Source of the DNA: Chrysoporthe austroafricana
Taxonomy: Eukaryota > Ascomycota > Sordariomycetes > Diaporthales > Cryphonectriaceae
Direction: 5' to 3'
Length of the DNA: 64,000 nucleotides
NCBI GenBank assembly: GCA_001051155.2
Contig: JYIP02000013.1
Span: 124,001 to 188,000, forward strand
Shown: positions 13,200 to 25,748 of the stretch, piece by piece
Numbering within the stretch: the stretch's first letter is position 1
Layout of the letters: every line of letters begins with the position of its first letter
Program-made: the position numbers and the translations under genes
Notes under the pieces: model-generated
What the model was told of the DNA's origin: nothing
Databases searched by the model: none
Seen by the model: the letters and a program-made list of their open reading frames with translations, nothing else

Positions 13200-15400
13200 A
13201 TTTGCTTTGCTATTTTCAGATTCTTTGCAATAAACAATTTTTAGATTGAATTGTAAGAGGAATTTTGCTTATCTGACTTGTTGTTTATTTAAGATTTTGG
13301 TTATTATAAATATTATCAGATTCTTATAGTTAGAATGCATTATAATTTGATATTTGGTTCCGATTAGATAATGCTGCTATTTTTCGAATGCTTTAATAAT
13401 TGCTATTAGTTCTTTATCGGGTATGCTATAATTGAATTCCGAGCTATTTAACTTTTTTGAAAAGTTGCTTATTATCTTAAGGCATCATTAATTATTTCGC
13501 TAGCTTAATTATCCGCCGAATGCATAATCTAATATGTCGGTTTCAATTTCAAAAAGTTTTTCGGGGTTTGCTTTGCAGAGAATTAATTCCGATATAACCC
13601 TTTTCCTGATTTTTTCAAAAGCTTCCTATACTTTGGAAATCTATTCGAACGTTCTATTCTTTTGGGTAAAATCCGTAAAAAAGTATACAATCTTGCTATA
13701 ATTTCGTATGAATTGTCAATAGAAATTAGCATATTTCAGGAATGCCTTAATATTTTTTACGCATTCCGGCATAAGCTATTCTTTTACCGTTTAAACCTTA
13801 TTTTTCTGCATATTAATCTGCTTTAATTCGATAATATAGCCGAAATAATTAACTTTCTATTAATGGAATTAATACTTATTTAATTCGATTAAAATTTGTT
13901 ATTCTGGAATATCTGGAATACTTTCCGTACGTTCTGTTTATATATTTCGAAATTTTTGGAATAAATAAGGATATTATTAAAGTAGACGATAACGATAGTA
14001 TCTAGAAACTTGCGAAAGATAAAATTAATTATTTCTTGGAAAGATATAAGTGCATTTGTTAGCCCGAAAAGCATAATTACGTATTCGAAATATCTATAGC
14101 GCATCCTGAAAGCTATTTTCTAAATATTATTTTCTTTAATCCGGATATAATAATATCTTTTTTTGAAATCGAGCGTAATAAACTATTTTGCTCTTATTAA
14201 GCAATCCTTTATTTCGCTTGCTAGCGATAGCGAATAGCGATTTTTGATTATAATATCGTTAAATTGCTAGTAATCCATATAAAGTTATAGCTTGCCGTTT
14301 TTCTTGAATACGAAAAGGATTAGATATCTTGCAAGTAATTGTAATTTTCGTATATAATTTCTTTTTAGGTTTTTATTAATATATTCCCTGAGTATTTCAA
14401 GCTTTACTTGGTCGAGCTTGTAAATAGAATAAGATTATAGCTTTATCTTTTCTTTCAATAGAATTTTATAGTTATAAGGGCCGTACTTTAGTAAGCCGGT
14501 ATTAAATTTCCTTTACTATAATTTCTTGAATTCGTAATACTCTTTTAATATATTCTTAAATTCTAGTAATAGTCCTTTTTCGTTTTTTGCGATTTGGAAG
14601 AATAAAAGGTACTATTAAGCGTTCTTTTTTTCTCTTATTTCCTTTTTTTTTTGCTTAAACGTCCTAGTTTCTAGTAGCTTTGGGTATCGGTTATTTATAG
14701 AGCCGAATTTCCTTTTGTAGCCTTTTTGTATTTGCTATATTGGAAGCTGAATTTCCTTGTAATTCTATAGCCTATATAGTTTCGTAATGTTCCGCGCTAG
14801 ATTAGATTTCTGCTAATCGCTAGTCGCTTGAATTCTTAATCCGTTTTCAATTTGCATTCGTAAGTTCGAAATATTCGTAACCTTTCCTTATCGTTCGGCA
14901 AGTATTTCTGCTTTAAGGGTATATCCGAACCTATTTAAGCGCATACTCTTAATACTATTTTCAGTAATTAAGTCTTTCTTTTTTCCGTTAATTATAACCC
15001 TTTCAGTAAATACGGCTAATTCTTATAAAATCTAGCCAGTAATCCAATCGATATAAAGGTTATATTCTTTAAGCTAAAGTATTCTTAAGATTAATTTATA
15101 CTGTACTGTATTTGTAATATCGAAAGTAATATTTATTATAAAGCTTTAGATTAAAACAAGTAAGTAATCAGTTTCCGTATCGATTATTTCAAAGTTATAT
15201 GCGATTGCTTTTCTTTTTATAATATTAAGTTTATAAAGATCTTTTTTCTGCATTTAAAGAATTTATTCCCTATTAACGATTTCCGGCAAGATAAAATTTC
15301 TTTAAGCGCCGCTATTTAATAATGCGCTATATCGTTGCCTATTAATATATGCGTCTAAAACGATATATTCCTTTTTTTTTTGAGTAATAGCATATAGGGA
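13200..15400 (-). pseudogene. Protease, reverse transcriptase and RNase H of element A
   Basis: The protease motif reads ALLNSGA (15,304-15,324) in place of ALLDSGA, so the catalytic Asp is Asn. The RT segment 13,889-14,104 is open and contains YFEYVIMLFGLTNAL and VYFNNILIYSKN, where YxDD has become YFNN. RNase H follows at 13,200-13,530, with SEFNYSIPDKELIAIIKAF and HYLIGTKYQI. All these changes are Asp to Asn (GAT/GAC to AAT/AAC), as expected from G-to-A RIP. The polyprotein cannot be made. Confidence 0.85.
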
Positions 15401-16499
15401 TTTTGTAATTCTGATCGGCTGCTATCCCTTTATAAGCGATCTTTTCCTTTTAAGTCGTTCTGTATTTGTTTCGCTACTTGCTTCGCTAACTTTCTCGCTT
15501 GGTTTTGAATATACTATTTTGCCTTCTCAGCCTTTTGCAATCGGTACCATTCTTTAGCTTTGTTTAGCATATGGACGGAATATGCTAGCATATAGCATTA
15601 TTCCTATATTATTTTTCTTTAAATATATTTTTATAAATAATCGTTAAATAGTCCGATATAAGCGTTATTGCGTTCAATATGCAAGACTTTTCTATATTTC
15701 CCTTAAGATTCTATAATAGGTTAGATTAATTAATCCCATTCTTTAATTGAGAACTAATTGTATTTAACTTTCTCATTAAAATATATCTAGCAATTATAAT
15801 ATATATAATATATCCAGGCAAGTTTATAATAACGAAAGTATAAGTAACTGATCTTTCCGTCTTCTTAAAGTTTGCATTTACTATTCTGGAACGGAATGCT
15901 TTAAAAGAGTTTTTCCAGATTAAGTCCGTATACGAAGTATTCGACCTTTATATATTTGGTTATCCAGTCGCGGTTCTTGGGATAATTCTGTTTAGTATAC
16001 CAAATAACCGGCTTTCCTATTTTTTCGATAAATCCTTCCTTGAATATTTGAGTCGGCAAATTATCTGGCTATCTATCTTATAATATCGTTTTGTCGAGCG
16101 TAATGCTAAGTATTGGCGCTTATATGCTAAATTCTTTCTCTATTGCCCTTTTTTATTATTAATCGAAATATATTTCTGAAAGGAATCGTTTTAAGTCTTT
16201 TTCCGTAATATTTAACGGGTTGCTTGAATAATCCGAATCGCTATCGTTTATAGCTGTATTATAGAAAGGGCTTTTTCTTCCTATAGCGAATTGCCGCTAT
16301 CCTTTAAGCTTATATAAGAATTATCCTGAATTTTCCTTTTCCGAAAAGTGCAATAAGCAATAGTTTTAATAGCAGGCTATTTAGCTTATACTGCTATAAT
16401 TAAAGTCCGTTACTTATTCCGGTAAGATATTATTGCTTAATTGATTAAGTTCTTATTACTAGGCAATACTAATTTGTCTTTCTGGAATTGGCTTCCATT

Positions 16500-17340
16500 T
16501 TCGCTTTTTTTTCTCTTAATAGCAATTGCAGGCAATATGCCCCTTTTTGCTACAATTATAACAAGTAATTCCTTTGCGCTATTCTCGTATAAGAGCGTTT
16601 AATTCTATAGGTTTAGCATATATTATACTTGAATAAACCGTATTATTCCGATTCTTTTATTAGAACTTACGCTTTCCGGAATTGGGCTAATATTTCGGAA
16701 TATAGCCATAGTTTTTCTATTATTACTAGTATTATTCGTAAAGTCGATTATCGATACGGACTGCTTTATTAATAAATTCGCTAAGTTTTTCGGGTCGGTT
16801 TTCTTTATAGAGTTCGTCCTTAATTTCTTCTTTAAGTCCGGCATAATAGGCGTCTATAAAGGATTTATTTTCGTAATCAAGATAAGCGACGATTTGCCGG
16901 AATTTGGCCGTATAATCTGCAACTGAACCGGTCTATCGCAATATTTCTAGCTGCCGTATTGCAATATATCGTTCGTCCGGGTTTCCAAAGGTTTTCGCAA
17001 GAGCTAATTCGAAATTGGCATAACGCTAGAAAATGCGTTTAGTATTTTCGGAACGGAAATTCTCGCTATTATCCAAGTAATTGCGAAGAGTTGGTTCCTA
17101 CTATTAAAAGGCTGTCCTTTCAAAGCGATTTCTTGCGAAGTCGATTTTGTCGTAAATAGTCCTAAATTGAGTCCCGTAATGCTTAAAATAAGCTTTGAAT
17201 TGTATTAGGAAAGCCTAAAAGTTTTTTCGAATACTTTTATAAGGCTTAAGCTTATCAAGCTTGAAAGCCTTGGCTTGCTGAAAGGCATTAAAGCGAATAA
17301 CTTCGTTTTTGATTTCTTTAAGCTGTTAATATAAAGCCAT
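16500..17340 (-). pseudogene. gag of element A
   Basis: Translation from the ATG at 17,340 gives one Gag frame with no frameshift. Its in-frame TAA/TAG codons sit where Gln, Trp or Arg codons are expected, the classic RIP pattern. The capsid region includes YTAKFRQIVAYLDY, then LKEEIKDELYKENRPEKL and INKAVRIDNRLYE, typical of fungal Ty3/gypsy Gag. A zinc knuckle CYNCSKKGHIACNC (CX2CX4HX4C) is intact at 16,522-16,563. In copies B and C the same knuckle has lost Cys and His codons to Tyr, and the start ATG has become ATA. Confidence 0.85.
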
Positions 17341-17492
17341 ATTTTGTTGCTAGAGCTGTTCGTTAGTAAAGACAGTCGGGGCTTTTTCCTGAAAGGCTTA
17401 ATTGGAAGAAAACGGAATCTGGGGCGCTATCGTATTTCTAATATTGCCCAAAGGGTATATATTGAACTATTCTTAAATAAGAATTATCAAAA

Positions 17493-17945
17493 TATTATAA
17501 ATGCTGCAATAATCTTAAGATATATTATAAAGCCAAAGGGTTTATATTAATAAGAGCAGTATTAAGTATAAGCCTTGAATACTGAAATACGTTATTAAAT
17601 ATTGCAATATTTATAAGTCTGGGCGATTATTAATAATAAGGTTCCATTAGTATTTAAATTGATAACTGAAAAGCTATATATAGTATTTGTCTAACGGGTA
17701 ATAAACGTATTTTTATATATCCAGCTTTTCAGTATAAGATTACCGGCTTATCAAATAAGCTGGTAAGCCTGGCTTATCGGCTTACCCGGCAATCTAATAA
17801 TCCTTATCTGTATTTAACTTTAACCCTTTGTTTATATAAGCATTTGTTTTAGTTTTGCAATTAAGCCTGAAGATCCCGGCATTGCGTAAGCCGGTTTTGG
17901 GTAGCTTTAATACCGCATTTCGGTTTTGCATGTTGGTTTATAATA
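17493..17945 (-). repeat. 5' LTR of element A
   Basis: 453 bp, partner of 10,535-10,987. It is followed by the AAATG target duplication. Beside it, at 17,469-17,484, lies ATTCTTAAATAAGAAT, a perfect 7-bp inverted repeat with a 2-bp centre, in the expected primer-binding-site zone. Confidence 0.9.
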
Positions 17946-17950
17946 AAATG

Positions 17951-18387
17951 CCTTTTTATTCATTTTGCAAAGGTTATAATATTTTTAATTATTAAGTTTC
18001 GGAAAATAATTCTTCGTATTGCTTAGAATATATGCAGCTTAACCGTTCTCGATATAATATTCTAAAAGTTATTCCGGATAAGCTTCGCAAAATAGCTTAT
18101 TAATATCAAAAGTTAAAAGATAAATTAAAAGCTACAAAAGAGAAAGTTTTTCGCTTATATCGGTAAAAACGCATATAATATAAAAAGATAATACGGGCCA
18201 TTTGTCGTAATATCGATAATATCGAAAAATTGGAAAAGTTAGAAGCGGAAAAAGCTAAAGAAGAGCGTTATAAGGCCGAAGCCGAGCATTGCATTATAGA
18301 GCTTTTAGTTCTAGAAAGTCCTTTTCTTAAGAGTTTCGACTTGAATACTGCTTTATAGCAGCTTAATTCCGATATCGATTGGTCTAC
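17951..18387 (+). pseudogene. 3' part of antisense accessory ORF of element C
   Basis: It continues the ORF begun at 10,346 after removal of element A. Legible residues include SEYMQLNRSRYNI, IRAICRNIDNIEKLEKLEAE and KAEEERYKAEAEH, parallel to the A copy, with several stops. It is interrupted at 18,387 by element B right after the end of the coiled-coil region. Confidence 0.7.
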
Positions 18388-18836
18388 TATTATAAACGCT
18401 ATAGCAATCCTAGAATAAACTATAAGGTTAAAGGGTTTATATTAGCAAAAGCAATGCCAAGTATAGCTTTGAATATCGGAAACTTATTTAACAAATATTC
18501 GCAATATTTATAAGCTTATAAGGCTATTATTCGGATATATAATAGGGTTTAAATAATACTTAGATTTACGACTGAAAAGCTATAATAATCTATTTAATAA
18601 GTATTCTGTCCTTATATATCTAGCTTTTTAGTTCTGGATTAATAAGTTTTTCTATTAAGTTTATCGATCCTTTCCGGATCGATATCGATCTTATCGATTC
18701 TATTAATCCGGGCTACCCTTTAACCTTTAATTACGTAAGCGGTTAAAGGGTTTTCTCGAATAAGATTACTAGTAAAATATTTAATTAAGTTTACTTTTTA
18801 TATTGTATACTCTAGTTCCCTTGCTAAGTTATAACA
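18388..18836 (-). repeat. 3' LTR of element B
   Basis: 449 bp. The right end still reads GTTATAACA, whereas most family LTRs end in ATAATA, so the original termini were probably TGTTATAA...TTATAACA. Its U3 contains the GGATCGATATCGATC palindromic module. Confidence 0.85.
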
Positions 18837-19020
18837 TTATCCCTTTTCTTATCGGTTATTATCCTTAATAATCTTTCGTAAGTTTTTTCAATTCTGCTCC
18901 TTACTTATCGCAATTTCCTAATTAGGATATTCAATAAGATTATTAGTTTTCGGGTATCGAAATCCTTTAAAGCTTAATAGAAAGCTTCTCTTTTTCGCGC
19001 CGTAATATTATCCGGGTTCG

Positions 19021-19503
19021 TTATATTTATACTTTGCTCTTATTGCGAGTTTTATAAATTGGAAAAGGAATATCGTTTGTTAGATTTTAAGTTTTCCCGT
19101 TACTTATCCTATATTCGTTTAAGTCTTGCGAACTATAATATTCGGAATCTTTTTCCCGTTCAGTTGGATCGTATTATAATTAAGTATTGGCAATTCGAAA
19201 CCGAGCTTGAAGCTATGGAAAAGGAGGCGGCAGTATTAAATGCCCGTATCCTTTATTAGCGGAAACTGAAGCGCAAGTAGTATAATAAAATAATACGGGC
19301 TATTTGTTAAGAGATAGATAATATTAAAGAGTTAAAGAAATTGGAAGCGGAAAAGGCAGAGGAGGAATGCTATAAGGCTGAAGCCGAGCATCGCGTTATA
19401 GAAACCTTAGTTCCCGAAAGCCTTTTCTTTAAGAATTTTGATCTGGATACTGTTTTGTAGCAGTTTGGTTCCGATATCGAGTGGTCCGCTATCGACTTAA
19501 CCG
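19021..19503 (+). pseudogene. Antisense accessory ORF of element B
   Basis: Same position and orientation as in A. A stretch at 19,059-19,259 is open (LDRIIIKYWQFETELEAMEK), followed after stops by IRAIC*EIDNIKELKKLEAE and KAEEECYKAEAEHRVIE. The N-terminal half differs from the A and C versions more than the coiled coil does, which suggests a diverged subfamily. It is broken by several TAG/TAA codons. Confidence 0.65.
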
Positions 19504-19559
19504 TAAGATATGAAATTATACCAGGTCTTTTTAATTATCTTTTTAGCTAGCTAGTTAAT

Positions 19560-22500
19560 TGCTTTTCCTAATATTCCTTGAATGCTTATCGTATATTATT
19601 TAAGTTGCTAATTAGTTCCTAGCTGTTTTTGTTTAAATAATATCTTTTCTATTTAATTAAATATTCTTTATACTTAGTTAATTCCCGATATTTAAGGATT
19701 CGTTCGATTTCGTATTCCGGTTTGTTAATTTCGATTTGTATAGATTTATCCGTTTTGGCTATATCGAATACTGGTTTGAAAAGTGAAATGTGGAATACCG
19801 AGTAGATTCTTATTCTATAGGGTAATGCGAATTCGAAATTAATATTTGAAATTTTCTTTAGGATTTTGAATAAATTAAGCTTTTTATAGTTTAACGAATA
19901 AAAGGGTTTTATTATTTTAATATATTCTTTTTACCGGATAAAGTAGATTTTATTCTTTTTTTATAGGATTGATTTCTTAATTCTTTTGGAATTAGCATAT
20001 TTCGTTATTCTTTTTTATATAAATTTCAGTTCTTTTTGGAATTCTTTTTGAACTTTTTTAATTTTCCGGATTTGCTTTTCCGCTATTTCTGCATTTATTC
20101 CTAGTAATTTATCGTAATAAGCTATCGGATTATAGCTATAAAGCGTATAGAATAATAATTTTTTCATTATATTCGTATTTGCATTATTATATGCAAATTA
20201 TGCTAATAGTAGCAAATCGACTCAATTATTTTATTCGTAATTTATATAATGCTATAAGTATTGTTTAATAATCTGGTTTGTTTATTCCGTTTATTTATTT
20301 ATTTATAAATAAAATGCTATAAATATCTTTTATTATATTCTTAATAATTTTATAAATAAAATCCAGAAATTTGATACGAATTTCCTATTTTTATCGGAAA
20401 TAATTTCTTTAAGCATGCCGTAATTAATTATAATTATCCTGAAAAATATATATGCAAAGTCTTTTACTATACTGCTTTCCTTATATAATAAGAAATAAGT
20501 ATACTTGCTTAATTTGCAAACTATTATTAAAATGCTATTATATTGCATTTTAATTAAAGGTTTTCGTAAAAGAAATAGCTTAATAATAAAGTTTTAGCTA
20601 ATAGATTGCCAAATTACTTTTAGCATAAGAAACGATTGGAATAATTTATAAGGCTTATAATATTCAATTTTGTTTTTCTTATAATTATTATATTTTCGTA
20701 AGATTGCTTTAATCCTTTTCCTTAATCCTGGAAAGTTCTAATATCTTTTAATCCTTTTATACGTAGCTCTAATTCCTTAATAACCGTATACGAATGCATT
20801 ATATATATTTCTAATATATTCGTTTTATTTTTCTATAATTATATCTTTTAATTTCTTTTTAATATTAGCAATTCTGATAATTATATTAAGTTCTTTAGCT
20901 TTATTTATAAAATTGCTATTCTTATTTTGCCGAAAGATATTCTAAAATTCCTTAAATTCCGTATCCTAATAGTCCGATCGTTTGCTAAATATATTTGCTT
21001 TGCTATTTTCGAATCTTTTGCAATAAATAATTTTTAAATCAAATTATAAGAGAAATTCCGCTTATTTAATTTGTTATCTATTTAAGACTTTTATTATTAT
21101 AAATATTATTAAGTTTTTATAATCGGAATGCATTATAATTTAGTATTTGGCCTCTATTAAGTAATATTGCTATTTTTCAAATACTTTTATAATTGCTATT
21201 AGTTCCTTATTTAGGATGTTATAATTAAATTCCGGGCTGTTTAATTTTTTCGAAAAATTGCTTACAATTCTAAAATATCCTTAATTATTTCGTTAACCAA
21301 ATTATCTTTCGAATGCATAATCTAATATATCGGTTTCGATTTCAACTAATTTATTTAAGTTTGCTTTGCAAAATATAAATTCTAATATAATTCGTTTTTT
21401 GATTTTATTAAATGCTTCTTATATTTCTTATATTTATTCAAATTTCCGGTCTTTTTTCGTAAGATTTATAAGAAAACGTACGATTTTATTATAATTCCGA
21501 ATAAATTGCTAATAGAAATTAATATAGCCGAAAAATATTTTAATTTCTTTAATTTTTCCCGGTATAAGCTATTCTTTTATTACTTGGACTTTATCTTTTT
21601 ATATATTAATTTTGCTTAATTTTATTATATAGCCGAAATAATTAATTTTTTGCTAATAGAAATAATATTTGCTTAGCTTAATTAGGAATTTATTATTTTG
21701 CAATATTTAGAATAATTGCTATATATATTATTTATATAATTTAAAATCCTTTAAATAAATAAAAATATTATTAAAATAAACGATAATAATAATATTCAAA
21801 TATTCGCGAAAAATATCGTTAATTATTTCCTGAAAAAACGTAAGTGCATTAGTTAATTTAAAGGGTAAAAATATATATTCAAAATATCCGTAATAAGTCT
21901 TGAAAACTATTTTCCAAATATTATTTTCTTTAATTCGAATATAGTAATATCCTTTTTTGAAATCTAATATAATAAACTAATTTGCTCTTATTAATCGATT
22001 TCGTATTTCTCTTATTAAAAGTAAAGGGTAGCGATTTTTAATCGTAATATTATTAAGCTATTAATAATTTATATAAAGTCGTAATTTGCTATTCTTTTTG
22101 AATATAAATAAAATTGAATATCTTGCAAGTAATTACGATTTTCGTATATAGCCTCTCTTTAAGTTTTCGTTAATATATTCTCTAAATATTTCGAATTTTG
22201 CTTAATTAAGCTTATAAATAAAGTAATTTTGCAATTTTATCCTTTCTTTTAATAGAATTTTATAATTAAAAGGGCCGTATTCTAATAAGCTAATATTGAA
22301 TTTCTTTTGCTATAATTTCTTGAATTTATAGTATTCCTTTAATATATTCTTGAATTCTAATAGCAGTCTTTTTTTATTTTCCGAGATTTGGAAGAATAAA
22401 AAATACTATTAAGCATATTTTGCTTCGCTTGCTTTCTATTATTATTTTCGGGGCTTAATCTCTAATAATTTCGAGTATTTAGTATATGCTAGCTCGAACT

Positions 22501-25140
22501 TTCATTTGTAATTTCTTTATATTTATTATTTTAAAAGCAGTATTTCTTTATAATTCTATAATCCATATAGCTTTATAATGTTTTATATTAAATTACTTTC
22601 TTATCGGTTGCTAATTACTTGAATTTCTAATCCGTCTTTAATTTATATTTATAAGTTCGAAATGCTTATAACCTTTCCTTATTTCTTAGCAAATCCATTT
22701 GCCTTAAAAATATATCTAAGCTTATTTAAACGCATATTCTTAATATTATCCTTAATAACTAAGATTTTCCCTTTTCCGTTAATTGCAACCCTTTTAGTAA
22801 ATATAGCTTATTCTTATAAAATTTAGCTAATAATCCAATCGATTTGAGAATTATATTTCTTAAGCCAAAATATTCTTAAAATTAATTCGTATTATGCTAT
22901 ATTTATAAAATCGAAAATAGTTTTTGTTATAAAGCTTTAAATCGAAATAAATAAGTAATCAGTTTCCGTATCGATTATATTAAAGTTATATGCAATCGCT
23001 TTTCTTTTTATAATATTAAATTTATAAGGATTTTTCTTTTGCATTTAAAGGATTCGTTTTCTATTAACGATTTCTAGCAAAATAAAATTTCTTTATACGC
23101 TATTATTCAAAAATGCGCTATATTATTGCCCGTTAATATATGCGTTTAATATAATATATTTCTTGTTTTCTTTCGTAATTGCATATAAAGATTTCGTAAT
23201 TCTAATCGGCTATTATCCCGTTATAAGCAATCTTTCCTTTTTGGGGTATTTTGGGCTTTTTTCGCTATTTGCTTTACTAGCTTTCGTATTTGGCTTTAGC
23301 TATACTGCTTTGCTTTTTCAGCTTTTTGCAATCGATATTATTCTTTAGCTTTGTTTTGCATATAGATAGAGCATATTATAATATAGCATTATTCTTATAT
23401 CGTTTTTCCTTAAATGCATTTTTACGGATAATTATCGGGTAATTTAATATAAGTATTATTATTCTTAATATACAAGACTTTTCTGTATTTTCTTCGGGAT
23501 TCTATAATAGATTAAATTAATTAATCTTATTCCCTAATAGAAAATTAATTATATTTAATTTTCTCGTTAAAATATATCTAGCAATTATAATAAATATAAT
23601 ATATTCAAGTAAGTTCGTAATAACGAAAATATAAATAACTAATCTTTTTATTTTCTTGAAATCTATATCCGCTAATTTAAAACGGAATGCTTTGGAAGAG
23701 TTCTTATAATATAAGCCTATAAATAAAATGCTTAATTTTCGTATGCTTGAATATTTAGCTATTTTGCTTTGGCCGTTCTTATTTTGTATGCTAAGTAACC
23801 GTTTCTTTTATTTCCGTATTAAATTCCTTTTCGGGCATAAAGGTTAATAAGTTATCCGGCTATTTATTTTGCAGCATTTTCTTTCCAAATATAGCATTAA
23901 GCATAAGTATACTTATTTATTAAGTGCTTATTTCGTCTTTTACTATCGCGTCTTATTGCTAATCGAAATAGTAATTTAAGGGAAACTTTCTTAAATCTTC
24001 TTTTTTAGCATTCAAAAAATTACTTGAATAATCGGAATTACTGCTATTTATAGCGGCATTATAAATAAGGCCTTTTTTTCTTATAGCGAGTTGCTTTTAT
24101 CTTTTAAGTTTATATAAGAATTATTCTAAACCTTTTTTGGCTAAGAAATGCAATAAGCAATAATTTTAATAGCAAGCTATTCAGCTTATATTGCTATAAC
24201 TAAAGTCCGCTGCTTATTCCGGTAAGACATTATTATTTAGCTAATTAAGTTTTTATTGCTAAGCAATATTAACCTATTTTTCCGAAATTGGTTTCCAATT
24301 TTATTTCTTCTTTTCCTAATAGCAATTGCATATAATATAGCCTTTTTTGCCGCAATTATAATAGGTAATTCCCTTGCATAATTCCCGTATAAAAGTATTC
24401 AATTCTATAAGTTTAGCGTATATTATACTTGAATAAGCTATACTACTTCGACTTTTCTATTAGAATTAGCGTTTTCCTAAATTAAACTAATATTTCGGAA
24501 TGCTATTATAGTTTCTCTATCGTTATTAGCATTATTCGTAAAGTCGGTTATCGATACAAATAGCTTTATTAATAAACTCATTAAGTTTTTCGAATCGATT
24601 TTCTTTATAAAGCTTATCTTTAATTTCTTCTTTAAATCTCGTATAATAAGCATTTATAAAGGGCTTATCCTTATAATCGAAATAAATAACGATTTGCTAA
24701 AACTTAACCGTATAATTTGCAACCGAGCTAGTTTATTAAAATGCTTCTAATTGCTATATTGCAATACGCCTTTCGTCCGGGTTTCCAAAAGTCTTAGCAA
24801 AAACTAATTCAAAATTGGCATAGCGCTAAAAAATGCGCTTGGTATTTTCAGAACGAAAGTCCTTATTATTATTTAAGTAATTTCGGAAGGTTAGTTCCTA
24901 TTATTAAAAAGCGGTTCTTTTAAAATAACTTTCCGCGAAATCAATCTTATTATAAATAATTTTAAACTAAGCACTATAGTGCTTGAAATAAGCTTTAAGT
25001 TAAATCAAAAAGGCTTGGAAGTTTCTTTAAGTGCTTTTATAAGGCCCGGGCTTATTAAGCTTAAAAGCCTTAGCTTATTAGAAAACATTAAAGCGGAAAA
25101 CCTCGTTCTTAACTTTCTTAAGCTGCTAATACAGGGCTAT
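19560..25140 (-). pseudogene. Degraded gag-pol of element B
   Basis: All domains are present in order but dead. The integrase core (20,333-20,548) reads SILIIVCKLSKYTYF and EIISDKNRKF. RT has YFNN near 21,770-21,790, and the protease Asp-Ser-Gly site is changed to Asn-Asn-Ser near 23,115. The Gag knuckle near 24,320-24,365 reads YYNCGKKGYIICNC, with Cys and His lost to Tyr. The gag start is ATA at 25,140 instead of ATG. In-frame stops are dense. These are all G-to-A or C-to-T consequences. Confidence 0.8.
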
Positions 25141-25294
25141 ATTTTGCTGCTAAAGCTATTCGTTAATAAGGATAGTTAGAGTTTTTTCTTAAAAAGCTTA
25201 ATTGCTGAAAAAAACGGGATTTAAAGCGCTATCGTATTTCCGGTATTGCTTAAAGGGTATATACTAAACCGTTCTTAAATAAGAGTTGTAAAAA

Positions 25295-25743
25295 TATTAT
25301 AAACGCTATAGCAATCTTAAAATAAATTGTAAAGTTAAAGGGTTTATATTAGCGAAAGCGGTATTAAATATAGCTTTAAATACTGGAAACTTATTTAATA
25401 AATATTCGCAATATTTATAGGCCTATAAAGCTATTACTCGGATATATAATAAGGTTTAAGTAATACTTAAATTTACGACTGAAAAGCTATAGTAATTTAT
25501 TTAATAAGTATTTTATCTTTATATATCTAGCTTTTCAGTTTTGGATCGGTAGGTTCTTTTGTCGAGTTTATCGATCCTTTCCAAATCGATATCGATCTTA
25601 TCGATTCTATTAATCCGGGCTACCCCTTAACCTTTAATTATATAAGCGGTTGCAAAGTTTTCTTAAATAAAATTATTAATAAAATATTTAACCAGGTTTA
25701 CTTTTCGTGCTGCATACTCTAATCCCCTTACTGGGTTATAATA
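25295..25743 (-). repeat. 5' LTR of element B
   Basis: 449 bp, partner of 18,388-18,836. It has the same U3 block with the CGATATCGATC core and ends GGGTTATAATA, followed by the TTTAC target duplication. Confidence 0.88.
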
Positions 25744-25748
25744 TTTAC

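Larger units (their letters stand above)
10535..17945 (-). mobile_element. Complete Ty3/gypsy chromovirus copy A
   Basis: This is a complete 7,411-bp element in minus orientation. It has two 453-bp LTRs (10,535-10,987 and 17,493-17,945) with ends TATTATAA and TTATAATA, and is flanked by the perfect 5-bp target duplication AAATG (10,530-10,534 and 17,946-17,950). It is inserted in the antisense ORF of element C. It is the least mutated copy: the CCHC knuckle is intact, gag stays in one frame, and the antisense ORF has a single stop. That fits its being among the youngest insertions. RIP has nevertheless inactivated it. Confidence 0.92.
18388..25743 (-). mobile_element. Complete Ty3/gypsy chromovirus copy B
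   Basis: A 7,356-bp element in minus orientation with two LTRs of identical length (449 bp: 18,388-18,836 and 25,295-25,743). The flanks are TCTAC (18,383-18,387) and TTTAC (25,744-25,748), a 5-bp target duplication that differs by one C-to-T transition, consistent with RIP after insertion. It sits in element C at the junction of the antisense ORF and the chromodomain. It is more eroded than A. Confidence 0.9.

Noticed and set aside
16623..16844. 73-residue minus-strand frame
   Set aside because: It is the shifted frame of gag; the frame giving IDNRLY is the real one.
17344..17550. 68-residue plus-strand frame
   Set aside because: Lies across the gag start and LTR on the wrong strand; no meaning.
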